Shown here: one piece after another, positions 1-7,632 of the stretch | How the letters are laid out: every line of letters starts with the position of its first letter | Position numbering within the stretch: position 1 is the stretch's first letter | DNA from: an uncultured Arsenicibacter sp. | GTDB lineage: Bacteria; Bacteroidota; Bacteroidia; Cytophagales; Spirosomataceae | DNA length: 25,339 bases | Assembly (NCBI RefSeq): GCF_945952095.1 | Contig: NZ_CAMFHL010000084.1 | Span: forward strand, 1-25,339 | Direction of reading: 5' to 3' | The notes under the pieces: model-generated | What the model was told of the DNA's origin: nothing | The model's input: only the letters and a program-made list of their open reading frames with translations | Database searches by the model: none | Program-made: the position numbers and the translations under genes

Positions 1-549
1 CCAGCTCGCCGACGGCGCGTGTTCACATCAGCAGCGGGGTAGCCAACAGCAGCGGATTGCGGCTGGAGAACCTGACGAGCGGTAGCACGGCGGGCGTTAG
101 TGCGAGCAAGTTTCTGACGGTAGATGGGAGCGGGAACGTGGTGCTGGCGACGTACAGTGCTGGCGCGCGTGAGGGGATTGTTTCGGCAGATGCGTTGTGG
201 GAGAAGCGGGGCAATCTGCTGCAGAGCGTATCGGGTACCGGGGTAGTAGTTGGCACTGGTGTGACAAAGCTTCCTGTGGGATACAGCCTGTATGTTGGTC
301 AGGGCTTACTGGCTGAGCGGATCAAGGTAGCAGTGAAGAACAGCAGTGAGTGGAGTGATTATGTGTTTGCTCCGGGTTACCGGCTGCGTGATCTGAGCGA
401 AGTAGAGTCGTATGTGAAGGCCAACAAGCACCTGCCTGGTGTACCGAGTGCGGAACAGGTGGTAGAAGAGGGTGTTGATGTGGTGAAGATGAATGCCAAG
501 CTGCTCGAAAAAATCGAAGAACTCACGCTATACGTTATTGATCTGGAGA
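1..549 (+). repeat. Long direct repeat, copy 1 (3' end of paralogue A)
   Basis: This stretch matches 5285-5833 at a constant offset of 5284 bases with only scattered substitutions, mostly at third codon positions. The match decays after the GAACTCACGCT motif, where the two coiled coils diverge. The repeat probably continues to the left beyond the window. Both copies point the same way and flank paralogue B and the insertion sequence. Confidence 0.9.
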
Positions 550-641
550 AAAAAGCTAAAGATGTTGACCAGTTAAAGCAAGAAAATAAAGAGGTTAAAC
601 AGCAACTGGAAAAAATTCTTAAGCTGTTAGAAAAAAAGTAA
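1..641 (+). CDS. Repeat-containing secreted surface protein, paralogue A (3' part only)
   Basis: The gene enters from the left edge. The frame is open from base 3, and alignment with paralogue C shows that the first visible codons match C residues just after its repeat region, so everything upstream is outside the window. What is visible is the tail: a conserved block with the motifs VAVKNSSEWSDYVF, LSEVESYVKANKHLPGVPSA and MNAKLLEKIEELTLYVIDLE, then a Lys/Glu-rich coiled coil to the stop codon. This tail is common at the end of Bacteroidota repeat proteins, sometimes misnamed bZIP transcription factor because of the coiled coil. Function is unknown. By analogy with phage tail fibres and trimeric adhesins it may trimerise and display a repeat stalk at the cell surface; that is inference. 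Bases 1-549 are almost identical to 5285-5833 in paralogue C, without indels. Confidence 0.85.
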   Translation, partial: SSPTARVHISSGVANSSGLRLENLTSGSTAGVSASKFLTVDGSGNVVLATYSAGAREGIVSADALWEKRGNLLQSVSGTGVVVGTGVTKLPVGYSLYVGQGLLAERIKVAVKNSSEWSDYVFAPGYRLRDLSEVESYVKANKHLPGVPSAEQVVEEGVDVVKMNAKLLEKIEELTLYVIDLEKKAKDVDQLKQENKEVKQQLEKILKLLEKK

Positions 642-666
642 GTTCAGACAACGTAATAAAGATAGA

Positions 667-699
667 CTCATTAAACCAGGTCTGATTAATGGATTTTTT
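667..699 (+). terminator. Weak rho-independent terminator candidate after paralogue A
   Basis: A short AT-rich stem (CATTAA at 669-674 with TTAATG at 686-691) is followed by a run of six T at 694-699. The stem is only 6 bp with an 11-base loop, so it would be a weak terminator. Its place 26 bases after the stop of paralogue A fits. Confidence 0.4.
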
Positions 700-798
700 A
701 TTGAATGTAATTTGCTGTTTTTCAGGTCTTTGTGTATATTTTGTTCGATTTGAAATAGCCATTTGCTAAACAAACCTTGGTGATGGGCCAGCATTGCA

Positions 799-829
799 TT
801 GTTTAAGTATTGCTTTTTTTACAATTTTG
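799..829 (+). promoter_or_regulatory. Possible Bacteroidota-type promoter for paralogue B
   Basis: TTG at 799-801 is followed after 20 bases by CAATTTTG at 822-829, which differs from the Bacteroidota -7 consensus TAnnTTTG only at its first base. The start codon is 55 bases further on. The rest of the 642-884 gap is AT-rich and shows nothing else I can name. Confidence 0.3.
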
Positions 830-884
830 GATTAGAATTCATTAAGAGTATTTAACTATTTTTTATCCATAAAAACACGTTTAT

Positions 885-2777
885 ATGGTACGTTTCTACA
901 CCTCTTGCCTAACGCTGGGGTTATTGTGCGCAACGCTACCGCTGGTAGCTCAAACCAACTTGGTGATTACTACGCCGGCTAGCTCAACACCAGGATCCCA
1001 AAATACGTATATAGGTGTTGGAGCGGTGAATTCATCGACTGCCAATACAGGGATACACAACACTGCAGTTGGTTATATGGCCGCCTCATCTAATGGATTT
1101 GGCAGTTATAATCTCATGTTAGGGTCGTTTGCCGGCTCAGGTAACTCTGCTGGTTCCAACAATGCATTTTTAGGGTATTCTGCTGGTTCTGGCAATACGT
1201 CCGGAGGACGAAATGTATTTATTGGATCTTTTGTGGGGAGCGTAAATGATCAGGGCTCGGCAAACGTATTTCTTGGTTTTTACAGTGGTGCCACAAATGG
1301 CCGTGGTGCCAATAACCTTTTTCTTGGAACTGGCTCCGGTTTGTTGAATTACAATGGTAATAATAACACGTATGCAGGGACAGGCGCGGGTTATTACAAT
1401 ATTGGATCTAATTTTAATGTCGCTCTCGGGGATAGCGCTGGTTACAATAATACTGCTGCAGGCAACACATTTGTGGGGAGTCGTGCGGGCTATAGTAATA
1501 CAGGAGCTGCCGGTAATACCTTTCTTGGTTTTCAGGCCGGGTATAAGTCGACAGGTAATAATAATGTTTTTCTCGGGTATTTAGCAGGTCGAAATAACCA
1601 GACAGGTAGCTTTAATTTATTTTTAGGCCCAGAGGCAGGTGGTAACAACCAGACTGGTGGTTTTAACGTATTTATGGGCTCACAAGCGGGCTATAGTAAT
1701 ACAGCTGGTGTAGGTAACTTCTTCATGGGACAACAGTCAGGTTATCAGAATACAAGTGGTAATTACAACCTGTTTATTGGTAATTCTTCAGGAACCAATA
1801 ACACCACAGGCGAAGGTAACGTAGCGTTAGGCGATGGTGCTGGTGTAAATTCAAAAGGTTCAAACAACACATTTGTGGGTCGTTACGCTGGTTTCGGTGC
1901 TGCTGGAACAAATGGTGGTGAAAATGCCTTCATTGGATTTGCCGCCGGTTATAATATTACAACAGGAGTTGGAAACGTAGGTATTGGCCGGGGTGCGGGT
2001 GTAGCAACAACAACAGGTAATTACAACACATTCATTGGCTATAAAGCTGATGCAGCGGCTGGAAGCCTGACAAACGCCGTTGCTATCGGTTCAAATGCCT
2101 TGGTTGGTGCTAGTAATGCGATTGTACTAGGCGGTACTGCTTCAAACACCGTTAATGTAGGTATTGGTACATCAACCCCTGCAAATAAGCTGGAAATTGT
2201 TAGCTCAGCAGGCACAACAGGGCTTCGGCTGACAGGTTTAGCAAGTGTGTCAAGCACGACTGCCACGGCCAGCCGCTTTTTAACTGTTAACGCACAAGGA
2301 GATGTAGTACTGGCTAGTTATGTAGCAGGTGCACGTACTGCAGTCACAGATAATTTCTGGCAGGCGAAAGGTAGTTTATTGCAAAACAGCAACGAAGGTG
2401 GTGTTGTAATTGGCAGCGATATTACGAAACTGTCAGGTAACTATAACCTGTATGTTTCAAAAGGTATTCTGACAGAAAAAGTAAAAGTTGCTGTTAAAAA
2501 CAGCAGTGAATGGAGTGACTACGTTTTTGCATCAGATTATAAACTCCGTAGCTTGAGCGAGGTAGAAAGTTTTGTGAAAGCAAATAAGCATCTGCCAGGC
2601 GTACCATCAGCAGAAGAAGTTGTAAAAGAAGGTGTTGATATGGCAAAAATGGACGCTAAATTACTGGAGAAGGTAGAAGAACTAACTCTGTATGTCATTC
2701 AGCAACAAAAACAAATTCAACAGCTGCAACTTGAAAACAAGCGGATTAAGCGTCAGATAGCGAACCGGCGTCGTTAA
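885..2777 (+). CDS. Repeat-containing secreted surface protein, paralogue B
   Basis: The 630-residue product starts with a signal peptide (cut near LPLVAQ, residue 23). Residues of about 38-400 are roughly twenty tandem units of 16-17 residues, of the form N-x-F-x-G-x-x-A-G-x-x-N-x-T-G, like the beta-roll heads of YadA-type adhesins. A spacer with NVGIGTSTP follows, then the same tail block as paralogues A and C (VAVKNSSEWSDYVF, NKHLPGVPSAEEV) and a Gln/Lys-rich coiled coil. The likely role is a trimeric, surface-displayed fibre; no binding partner can be read from the sequence. The gene is visibly AT-richer than A and C and uses different synonymous codons for the same residues, which suggests long divergence or separate transfer. 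It has more repeats than C. I chose ATG 885 because the signal peptide starts there. No terminator is seen before the insertion sequence 20 bases downstream. Confidence 0.85.
   Translation: MVRFYTSCLTLGLLCATLPLVAQTNLVITTPASSTPGSQNTYIGVGAVNSSTANTGIHNTAVGYMAASSNGFGSYNLMLGSFAGSGNSAGSNNAFLGYSAGSGNTSGGRNVFIGSFVGSVNDQGSANVFLGFYSGATNGRGANNLFLGTGSGLLNYNGNNNTYAGTGAGYYNIGSNFNVALGDSAGYNNTAAGNTFVGSRAGYSNTGAAGNTFLGFQAGYKSTGNNNVFLGYLAGRNNQTGSFNLFLGPEAGGNNQTGGFNVFMGSQAGYSNTAGVGNFFMGQQSGYQNTSGNYNLFIGNSSGTNNTTGEGNVALGDGAGVNSKGSNNTFVGRYAGFGAAGTNGGENAFIGFAAGYNITTGVGNVGIGRGAGVATTTGNYNTFIGYKADAAAGSLTNAVAIGSNALVGASNAIVLGGTASNTVNVGIGTSTPANKLEIVSSAGTTGLRLTGLASVSSTTATASRFLTVNAQGDVVLASYVAGARTAVTDNFWQAKGSLLQNSNEGGVVIGSDITKLSGNYNLYVSKGILTEKVKVAVKNSSEWSDYVFASDYKLRSLSEVESFVKANKHLPGVPSAEEVVKEGVDMAKMDAKLLEKVEELTLYVIQQQKQIQQLQLENKRIKRQIANRRR
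996..2096 (+). repeat. Tandem Asn/Gly-rich repeats within paralogue B
   Basis: These are coding repeats with a period of about 48-51 bp, each giving one N-x-F-x-G-x-x-A-G turn. The units closest to the 3' side (from about 1550) match the units of paralogue C one by one. The units on the 5' side have no counterpart in C. Confidence 0.7.
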
Positions 2778-2797
2778 TACATACATATTCTTGTAGT

Positions 2798-2820
2798 AAA
2801 CATGAGTCATCCCGAATTTT
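2798..2820. repeat. Left terminal inverted repeat of the IS
   Basis: The repeat starts AAACATGAGTCATCCCG and ends AATTTT. It is identical to the reverse complement of 4226-4248. The transposase stop codon (TGA on the minus strand, 2807-2809) lies inside it. Confidence 0.9.
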
Positions 2821-4154
2821 GAGTCCATAAGTGGGTGAAGGCAATTCGGATACGATAAAGCGGTGCTGAGGCTTCTTGGCACCGCTTTCCAGTTCGGTGG
2901 CAGCCCAGTCGCAAGAGTAGTTGTTGCCAGTGGCTAAGCTCAGGGCGTAGTAGGGAGAGTAAAAAGGCGTATAACAAAGCGACAATCATCATCAACTTCA
3001 GCCGGTTTTCCCGCACGGGCGGCCCCGCAAAACCATAAGCGAGGGGATTCTAAAGCCAATTCCGATTTAGTATAACGGAAGGCTGTCTCAATTTGCCAGC
3101 GACGGGCATAGGCAAACACCATCTGCCAGGCTGACTCCACCGAATCGATGACCTCATTGGTAAGCAAATACCAGGGTGTACGCCCCTTACCAGGGCGCGA
3201 TACAATTAAATACAGCGGCACATCAGGGTAAGCCGGATGCCGGACTGGCTGGTAAATGATACCTGTTTTTCGATGGCATTTGTGTACAGCATCGTAGACT
3301 AACCGATGAGCGACGGACCGTTTGCCCCGCGTGATTTCCCAGGTCCTTATGGAGTCTCCCACCTGATTGAGTAAGCGATAATGGGTTTGCCACCGAATCA
3401 GACCTTTCAGATTGGCCGTTAATAACTTTCCTAACCAAATCTGAGAAGCATAGCCTCTGTCGAAGACATGTAAGACGGTCTGACCAAAGCGCTGTGCCAG
3501 CTCACTCAAGGTATCATCGAGTACATCCGCTCGTTGGCGGGCATGCTCCCCCCGCCTGGTCCACCAGTCAAACTCATAAAGGCAGGGAGCCCCACTCGCA
3601 CCCGCCAGTAAAATGCCCAGCCATTCCAGGCCCGGAACGCAAATTGGTTTGCCATCTGGTGGATTGAAGTAGCCGGGTCGAATACGTTTGAGCCGGCGAG
3701 CCTTACTGCTGCGAACGGCCCCCAGATCCTCACTGGCCAGTGTTTCAGGTTTCTCCATCACACTTTCATCCCAAAGTACCAATACGCGTTGTCCTTGTTG
3801 CTGAAGTTGCTCATAAAAGGTTTGGGCTTTGGCCCGAATAGCTTTCTGAAGCAAAATATGATTCCAATGAGGGCATCGTAGCAAATTGGAGATTCGTTTG
3901 GTTCCTGCTGGTGCTTGACGGGCGGAGAGTAGGTGTTCGCCTAATTCGCTCAATAGCAGCCCCTGATTTCGGTGCCGAAAGCGTAGTAAGGTGATCAGAA
4001 GTTGGGAAAAGGTGCGTACCAACCGCACATCGATCAAGGTAGTTAACTGATCAATAATAGGTTGTGTAAACCGGGTCAGTCGCTGTTGATAAAAAAGACC
4101 CACTGACAGGGGCCATTCTTGCTCAGGATTGGTTTGTTTTGCAGTAGTATTCAT
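2807..4154 (-). pseudogene. IS4-family DDE transposase, frameshifted near the 3' end
   Basis: The transposase cuts and joins the element ends. From ATG 4154 the first frame shows the IS4-type catalytic set: Asp129 in VLVLWDES, Asp232 in HVFDRGYAS, and Glu356 in the YREK signature YARRWQIETAFRYTK (Y-x2-R-x3-E-x6-K fits exactly). After SELALESPRLWF the frame runs into an unrelated sequence and stops at 2940. The expected end, ENRLKLMMIVALLYAFLLSLL and onward, is found in the +1 frame and runs to a stop at 2807. The change must lie between 3049 and about 3010, because the second frame has a stop at 3050-3052. Either one extra C in the CCCC run (3043-3046) or an extra 16 bp of GC-rich sequence near 3014-3035 would explain it; SPRLW followed by NRLKL favours the second. 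ATG 4154 is chosen over 4190 because a full AGGAGGT lies 6 bases before it. Confidence 0.8.
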
Positions 4155-4160
4155 GAGAAA

Positions 4161-4167
4161 ACCTCCT
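4161..4167 (-). promoter_or_regulatory. Strong Shine-Dalgarno site of the transposase
   Basis: AGGAGGT on the minus strand lies six bases before ATG 4154. It stands out because other genes here have weak or no such sites, as is usual in Bacteroidota. It decides the start in favour of 4154 over the upstream in-frame ATG at 4190, which would put this site inside the coding region. Confidence 0.65.
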
Positions 4168-4225
4168 GTTTTGTAGTTTGGCGACCACAAAGTTCAGGAG
4201 GTTTTCGCTTGTTTAGTCAGATCCT

Positions 4226-4248
4226 AAAATTCGGGATGACTCATGTTT
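4226..4248. repeat. Right terminal inverted repeat of the IS
   Basis: Reverse complement of the left repeat, 23 of 23 bases matching. It lies on the promoter side of the transposase gene, about 70 bp before its start codon. Confidence 0.9.
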
Positions 4249-4389
4249 TATAATATACCGGTCTTTCTACCGCTACATCAAATAGCATTGATTACAAATC
4301 AAAAAAGTAGAAAACCAATAATATTTAGCTTATCTTTCGGATAAACAAAACAAAAGAAACTTCTTGTTTTAGCAAACCGCTTGATAAAA

Positions 4390-5907
4390 ATGAGAAAACA
4401 ACTTTTACACACCTTTCTGCTGGCTCTTGTAAGTGCGGGTACAACCTATGCACAGACGATCGAAACGCCGGCAAATACTGCTTTGTCAGTAACCAGTGAT
4501 CTGACACTGCCAAACGGTAAAGCATTTCAGATTGATAATACGCCTTTTATACGGCTCTTCAATCCGGCAACAGGTAACGTGGCCGTTGGTGTTGGCTCTT
4601 TTTCATCAACAGCCGGAGCCGCAACCAATAACACAGCACTTGGTTATCAGGCGGGGGCAACCTCAACGGGTAATAACAACGTCTTTTTGGGATACTTATC
4701 AGGCCGTAACAATCAGTCAGGTAGTTTTAACCTGTTTATGGGACCTGAAGCTGGTCGTAATAATCAGACCGGTGGCTTTAACGTCTTTATCGGTTCACAG
4801 TCGGGCTTTAATAACCAAGCCGGAGCCGGTAACTTTTTCATGGGCCAGCAAGCCGGGTTTAACAATACAACCGGGAATTATAACCTGTTTATCGGCAACT
4901 CTTCGGGGACCAATAACGTATCGGGCGAAGGCAACGTAGCTCTGGGCGACGGGGCCGGGGTGAATTCAAAAGGCTCAAACAACACCTTTGTGGGCCGGTA
5001 TGCGGGCTTCGGGGCCTCTGCTACCAACGGGGGCGAAAATGCCTTTATCGGCTACGCAGCGGGTTACAATATAACTACAGGTATCGGAAACGTAGGTATC
5101 GGCCGTGGTGCCGGCGTGGCCACTACCACGGGAAACTATAACACGTTTATCGGTTATCTGGCCGATGCGACGAGTGCCAACCTGACGAATGCGGTGGCCA
5201 TCGGGGCTAATGCCCGTGTGGGTATCAGCAATGCAATTGCGCTTGGGGGAACAGGAGCCAGTGCGGTCAATGTGGGCATCGGTACCAGCTCGCCGACGGC
5301 GCGTGTTCACATCAGCAGCGGGGTAGCCAACAGCAGCGGTTTGCGGCTGGAGAACCTGACGAGCGGTAGTGCGGCGAGTGTTAGTGCGAGCAAGTTTCTG
5401 ACGGTAGATGCGAGCGGGAACGTGGTGCTGGCGAGTTACAGTGCAGGCGCGCGTGAGGGGATCGTTTCGGCGGATGCGTTGTGGGAGAAGCGGGGCAATT
5501 TGTTGCAGAGTGTATCAGGTACGGGTGTAGTAGTTGGCACGGGTGTGACGAAGCTGCCTGTGGGGTACAGTCTGTATGTTGGTCAGGGCTTACTGGCCGA
5601 GCGGATCAAGGTAGCGGTGAAGAACAGCAGTGAGTGGAGTGATTATGTGTTTGCTCCGGGTTACCGGTTGCGCGAGCTGAGCGAGGTGGAGTCGTATGTG
5701 AAAGCCAACAAGCACCTGCCGGGTGTACCGAGTGCGGAACAGGTGCTAGAAGAGGGTGTAGATGTGGTGAAAATGAATGCCAAGCTGCTCGAAAAAATCG
5801 AAGAACTCACGCTTTACATGATTGATCTGAAAAAAGAAAATCAGCAGATTAAAGCCGAAAACAAAGAGATTAAGCAAATGCTGAAAAAGCAGGCAACTAA
5901 AAAATAG
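4390..5907 (+). CDS. Repeat-containing secreted surface protein, paralogue C
   Basis: The product of 505 residues begins MRKQLLHTFLLALVSAG, a signal peptide cut near TTYAQ. A short non-repeat region follows, then about twelve N-x-F-x-G-x-x-A-G repeats, the NVGIGTSSP spacer, the conserved tail (SEWSDYVFAPGYRLRELSEVE, split here by one substitution from A) and a Lys/Glu/Gln coiled coil. The repeats match the 3' half of the repeats of B, while the tail is nearly identical in DNA to A, so the gene is a mosaic of its two neighbours. The role is probably a surface fibre as for B; unknown in detail. The frame can be extended to a TTG at 4381, but ATG 4390 gives a normal signal peptide with early Arg-Lys. 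A strong terminator follows at 5937. Confidence 0.85.
   Translation: MRKQLLHTFLLALVSAGTTYAQTIETPANTALSVTSDLTLPNGKAFQIDNTPFIRLFNPATGNVAVGVGSFSSTAGAATNNTALGYQAGATSTGNNNVFLGYLSGRNNQSGSFNLFMGPEAGRNNQTGGFNVFIGSQSGFNNQAGAGNFFMGQQAGFNNTTGNYNLFIGNSSGTNNVSGEGNVALGDGAGVNSKGSNNTFVGRYAGFGASATNGGENAFIGYAAGYNITTGIGNVGIGRGAGVATTTGNYNTFIGYLADATSANLTNAVAIGANARVGISNAIALGGTGASAVNVGIGTSSPTARVHISSGVANSSGLRLENLTSGSAASVSASKFLTVDASGNVVLASYSAGAREGIVSADALWEKRGNLLQSVSGTGVVVGTGVTKLPVGYSLYVGQGLLAERIKVAVKNSSEWSDYVFAPGYRLRELSEVESYVKANKHLPGVPSAEQVLEEGVDVVKMNAKLLEKIEELTLYMIDLKKENQQIKAENKEIKQMLKKQATKK
4607..5170 (+). repeat. Tandem Asn/Gly-rich repeats within paralogue C
   Basis: About twelve coding units of 48-51 bp. The amino-acid sequences match units of paralogue B closely (for example NNTFVGRYAGFG and NVGIGRGAGVATTTGNY are identical), but the codons here are much more GC-rich. 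Confidence 0.7.
5285..5833 (+). repeat. Long direct repeat, copy 2 (3' part of paralogue C)
   Basis: Partner of bases 1-549 with a constant offset of 5284 and no indels. The near identity at silent sites, compared with the strong divergence of paralogue B in the same region, points to recent duplication or gene conversion between A and C. Confidence 0.9.
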
Positions 5908-5936
5908 TTGACCGAAGGCGTTTGATCCCTATATTG

Positions 5937-5973
5937 TAGCCCGTAGCTCCCGAGAGCTGCGGGCTATTTTTTT
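5937..5973 (+). terminator. Strong rho-independent terminator after paralogue C
   Basis: A 13-bp stem (5937-5949 with 5954-5966, one G-T pair) with a CCGA tetraloop is followed by seven T at 5967-5973. It ends six bases before the start codon of the M14 peptidase gene, which leaves no room for a promoter between them. Confidence 0.9.
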
Positions 5974-5979
5974 ACCGGA

Positions 5980-7410
5980 ATGATACCGAATACCGACATA
6001 GAAGCGGCACGTACGCTTGCCTTACAGTTATACGAAAATTATCACGCTTACCGCGAGCCGTATTTTACGCACCGCCGGTTTAAGCATAAAGACATTGAAC
6101 TGCTGATTCAGGAACTGGCCGCGATAGAGCCCTTTGCGGTATCTGTTATCGGTAAATCACTGGAAAACCGGCCGGTTTATCAAATTAAAGCCGGAAACGG
6201 TCCGGTTCCGGTGCTGCTGTGGTCGCAGATGCACGGTGATGAAGCAACGGCCACGATGGCCATGTTCGATATATTCAACTTTCTGCGGGTATCCGGGGAT
6301 GGGTTGGATATGCTCCGGCAGGACTTACTGACCAAAACAACGCTTTATTTTATTCCGATGCTGAACCCCGACGGGGCAGAACGTTTTCAGCGGCGGACCG
6401 CCCTCGACATCGATATGAACCGCGATGCGCTGCGGTTACAATCACCGGAATCCGTTATGTTGAAAGAGCGGCAGCAAACCCTGAAACCACTCGTTGGCTT
6501 TAACCTGCATGATCAGAATCCGCGTTATACGGTCGGTTCAACCGGCAAACAGGCCGTTATGTCGTTTTTGGCAACGGCCTACGATGAAGACCGGAATATC
6601 AATGAGGTCCGGAAACGTTCGATGCAGCTCATTGTGGGGCTGAACCGGGTGTTGCAGCAGTTTATTCCTGACCAGATCGCGCGCTTCGATGATGAGTTTG
6701 AACCACGGGCCTTCGGCGATAATATTCAGAAATGGGGAACAACGCTGATTCTGGTAGAGTCGGGTGGTTATAAGGGTGATCCGGAGAAAATGTATATCCG
6801 CCGCCTGAATTTTGTCGGTATTATGTCGGCGCTGGCTGCCATTGCCAATGAGACGTATGTACAGGAAGACATCAGCGGCTATCAGATGATTCCGGAAAAT
6901 GGCCGGACGCTGCTCGATGTCCTGATCCGGAATGCGCAGGTTACCTATCGGGAGCACACAACGCGTATGGACATTGGCATACTGCGCCATGAAGAAAACA
7001 CAACCGGCGCTACCGGTTTTTATTACCGGAGCGTAATCGATGATCTGGGCGATTTATCAACGTTCCACGGATTGCAGGAAATTGATGCAACCGGATTAAC
7101 GATTCTGCCGCCGAAAGTATATCCGGACGTACTCGAGAACCCTGATGCCGTAGCCGGGCTGGATCTGGTAGCATTACGGGAACAGGGAATTGTGGTTTTT
7201 ACTGTAAAGGAAGTCCCCGATGACTATATACCTGTGCTGCCCGTTCATATTGTGCATCAGGGTAAGCTGCCGTCAGTGCCGTTGTGCCCCGGACAGATTC
7301 CGACGTTTTTGCTGGCCGACGACACACAGATTCGCTATGTGTTTGTGAACGGCTTTGCCATCAATACCATGCTGGACATCGGTTATCAGGTGACCGGTGT
7401 AGTTGATTAG
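5980..7410 (+). CDS. M14-family zinc carboxypeptidase-like protein
   Basis: The product of 476 residues carries the M14 metallopeptidase set: zinc ligands His85 and Glu88 in MHGDEAT, Asn146-Arg147 in DIDMNRDA (the NR pair that binds the substrate carboxylate), the third ligand His177 in FNLHDQN, and the catalytic Glu260 in LILVESGG. It would remove C-terminal residues from peptides or hydrolyse a related amide; the exact substrate cannot be read. There is no signal peptide, so it should act in the cytoplasm. Residues of about 305-476 form an extra C-terminal region after the catalytic core that I do not recognise. The ATG is supported by continuous family-like sequence from residue 6, but it lies six bases after a terminator T-run and has no clear ribosome site. 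The gene has its own strong terminator and appears to be a single transcription unit. Confidence 0.85.
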   Translation: MIPNTDIEAARTLALQLYENYHAYREPYFTHRRFKHKDIELLIQELAAIEPFAVSVIGKSLENRPVYQIKAGNGPVPVLLWSQMHGDEATATMAMFDIFNFLRVSGDGLDMLRQDLLTKTTLYFIPMLNPDGAERFQRRTALDIDMNRDALRLQSPESVMLKERQQTLKPLVGFNLHDQNPRYTVGSTGKQAVMSFLATAYDEDRNINEVRKRSMQLIVGLNRVLQQFIPDQIARFDDEFEPRAFGDNIQKWGTTLILVESGGYKGDPEKMYIRRLNFVGIMSALAAIANETYVQEDISGYQMIPENGRTLLDVLIRNAQVTYREHTTRMDIGILRHEENTTGATGFYYRSVIDDLGDLSTFHGLQEIDATGLTILPPKVYPDVLENPDAVAGLDLVALREQGIVVFTVKEVPDDYIPVLPVHIVHQGKLPSVPLCPGQIPTFLLADDTQIRYVFVNGFAINTMLDIGYQVTGVVD

Positions 7411-7431
7411 CCAGTCCGGTTGCCTGGCAGG

Positions 7432-7476
7432 TCCGGCGTTTACACATCCTTAAAGCTGTGTAAACGCCGGATTTTT
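7432..7476 (+). terminator. Strong rho-independent terminator after the M14 gene
   Basis: A perfect 15-bp stem (7432-7446 with 7457-7471) with a 10-base loop is followed by TTTTTATTT. It lies 21 bases after the stop codon. Confidence 0.92.
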
Positions 7477-7570
7477 ATTTCTGGGCGGATTCGTTTTCGT
7501 ATTAAGCGGGCATGATAAACAGACTGAGAAAGAGCAGGAAAGATAATTTAGGCATAACGGTGGCATAACA

Positions 7571-7598
7571 TTGAGGTAATATTAGGGCTCTAGTTTTG
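7571..7598 (+). promoter_or_regulatory. Bacteroidota promoter of the TonB receptor operon
   Basis: TTG at 7571-7573, a 17-base spacer, and TAGTTTTG at 7591-7598 give an exact match to the Bacteroidota consensus TTG / TAnnTTTG. Transcription would start near 7605, leaving a leader of about 28 bases before ATG 7633. This is the only exact match I found upstream of a gene in the window. Confidence 0.6.
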
Positions 7599-7632
7599 TG
7601 CCGTAATTCTACCAGTCGGTAATAATGCCAAT

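Larger units (their letters stand above)
2798..4248 (-). mobile_element. IS4-family insertion sequence, about 1.45 kb
   Basis: The element is bounded by perfect 23-bp inverted repeats (2798-2820 and 4226-4248) and holds one transposase gene on the minus strand whose stop codon lies inside the left repeat. It sits in the gap between paralogues B and C, 20 bp after the stop of B. No convincing target duplication flanks the repeats: ...CTTGTAGT lies on the left and TATAATAT... on the right. The outermost A bases of the repeats may belong to the flanks, so each end is uncertain by 1-3 bp. The transposase is frameshifted, so this copy may be unable to move by itself. Confidence 0.85.

Noticed and set aside
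460..641. bZIP transcription factor annotation for the coiled-coil ends of the repeat proteins
   Set aside because: The proteins are secreted and the coiled coil lacks a basic DNA-binding region.
996..2096. CRISPR-like or non-coding tandem repeat array
   Set aside because: The period matches whole codons and the frame is open throughout, so these are protein repeats.
3010..3052. Classical -1 programmed frameshift in the transposase
   Set aside because: The second frame is +1 relative to the first, so a -1 slip on GGGAAAAC would enter the wrong frame.
4155..4190. Upstream ATG for the transposase
   Set aside because: It would place a perfect AGGAGGT inside the coding region; ATG 4154 has that site at the right spacing.
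2788..4258. Target-site duplication around the IS
   Set aside because: I tried several placements of the ends; the flanks share no more than two or three bases.
4381..4389. TTG start for paralogue C
   Set aside because: ATG 4390 directly follows and gives a normal signal peptide.
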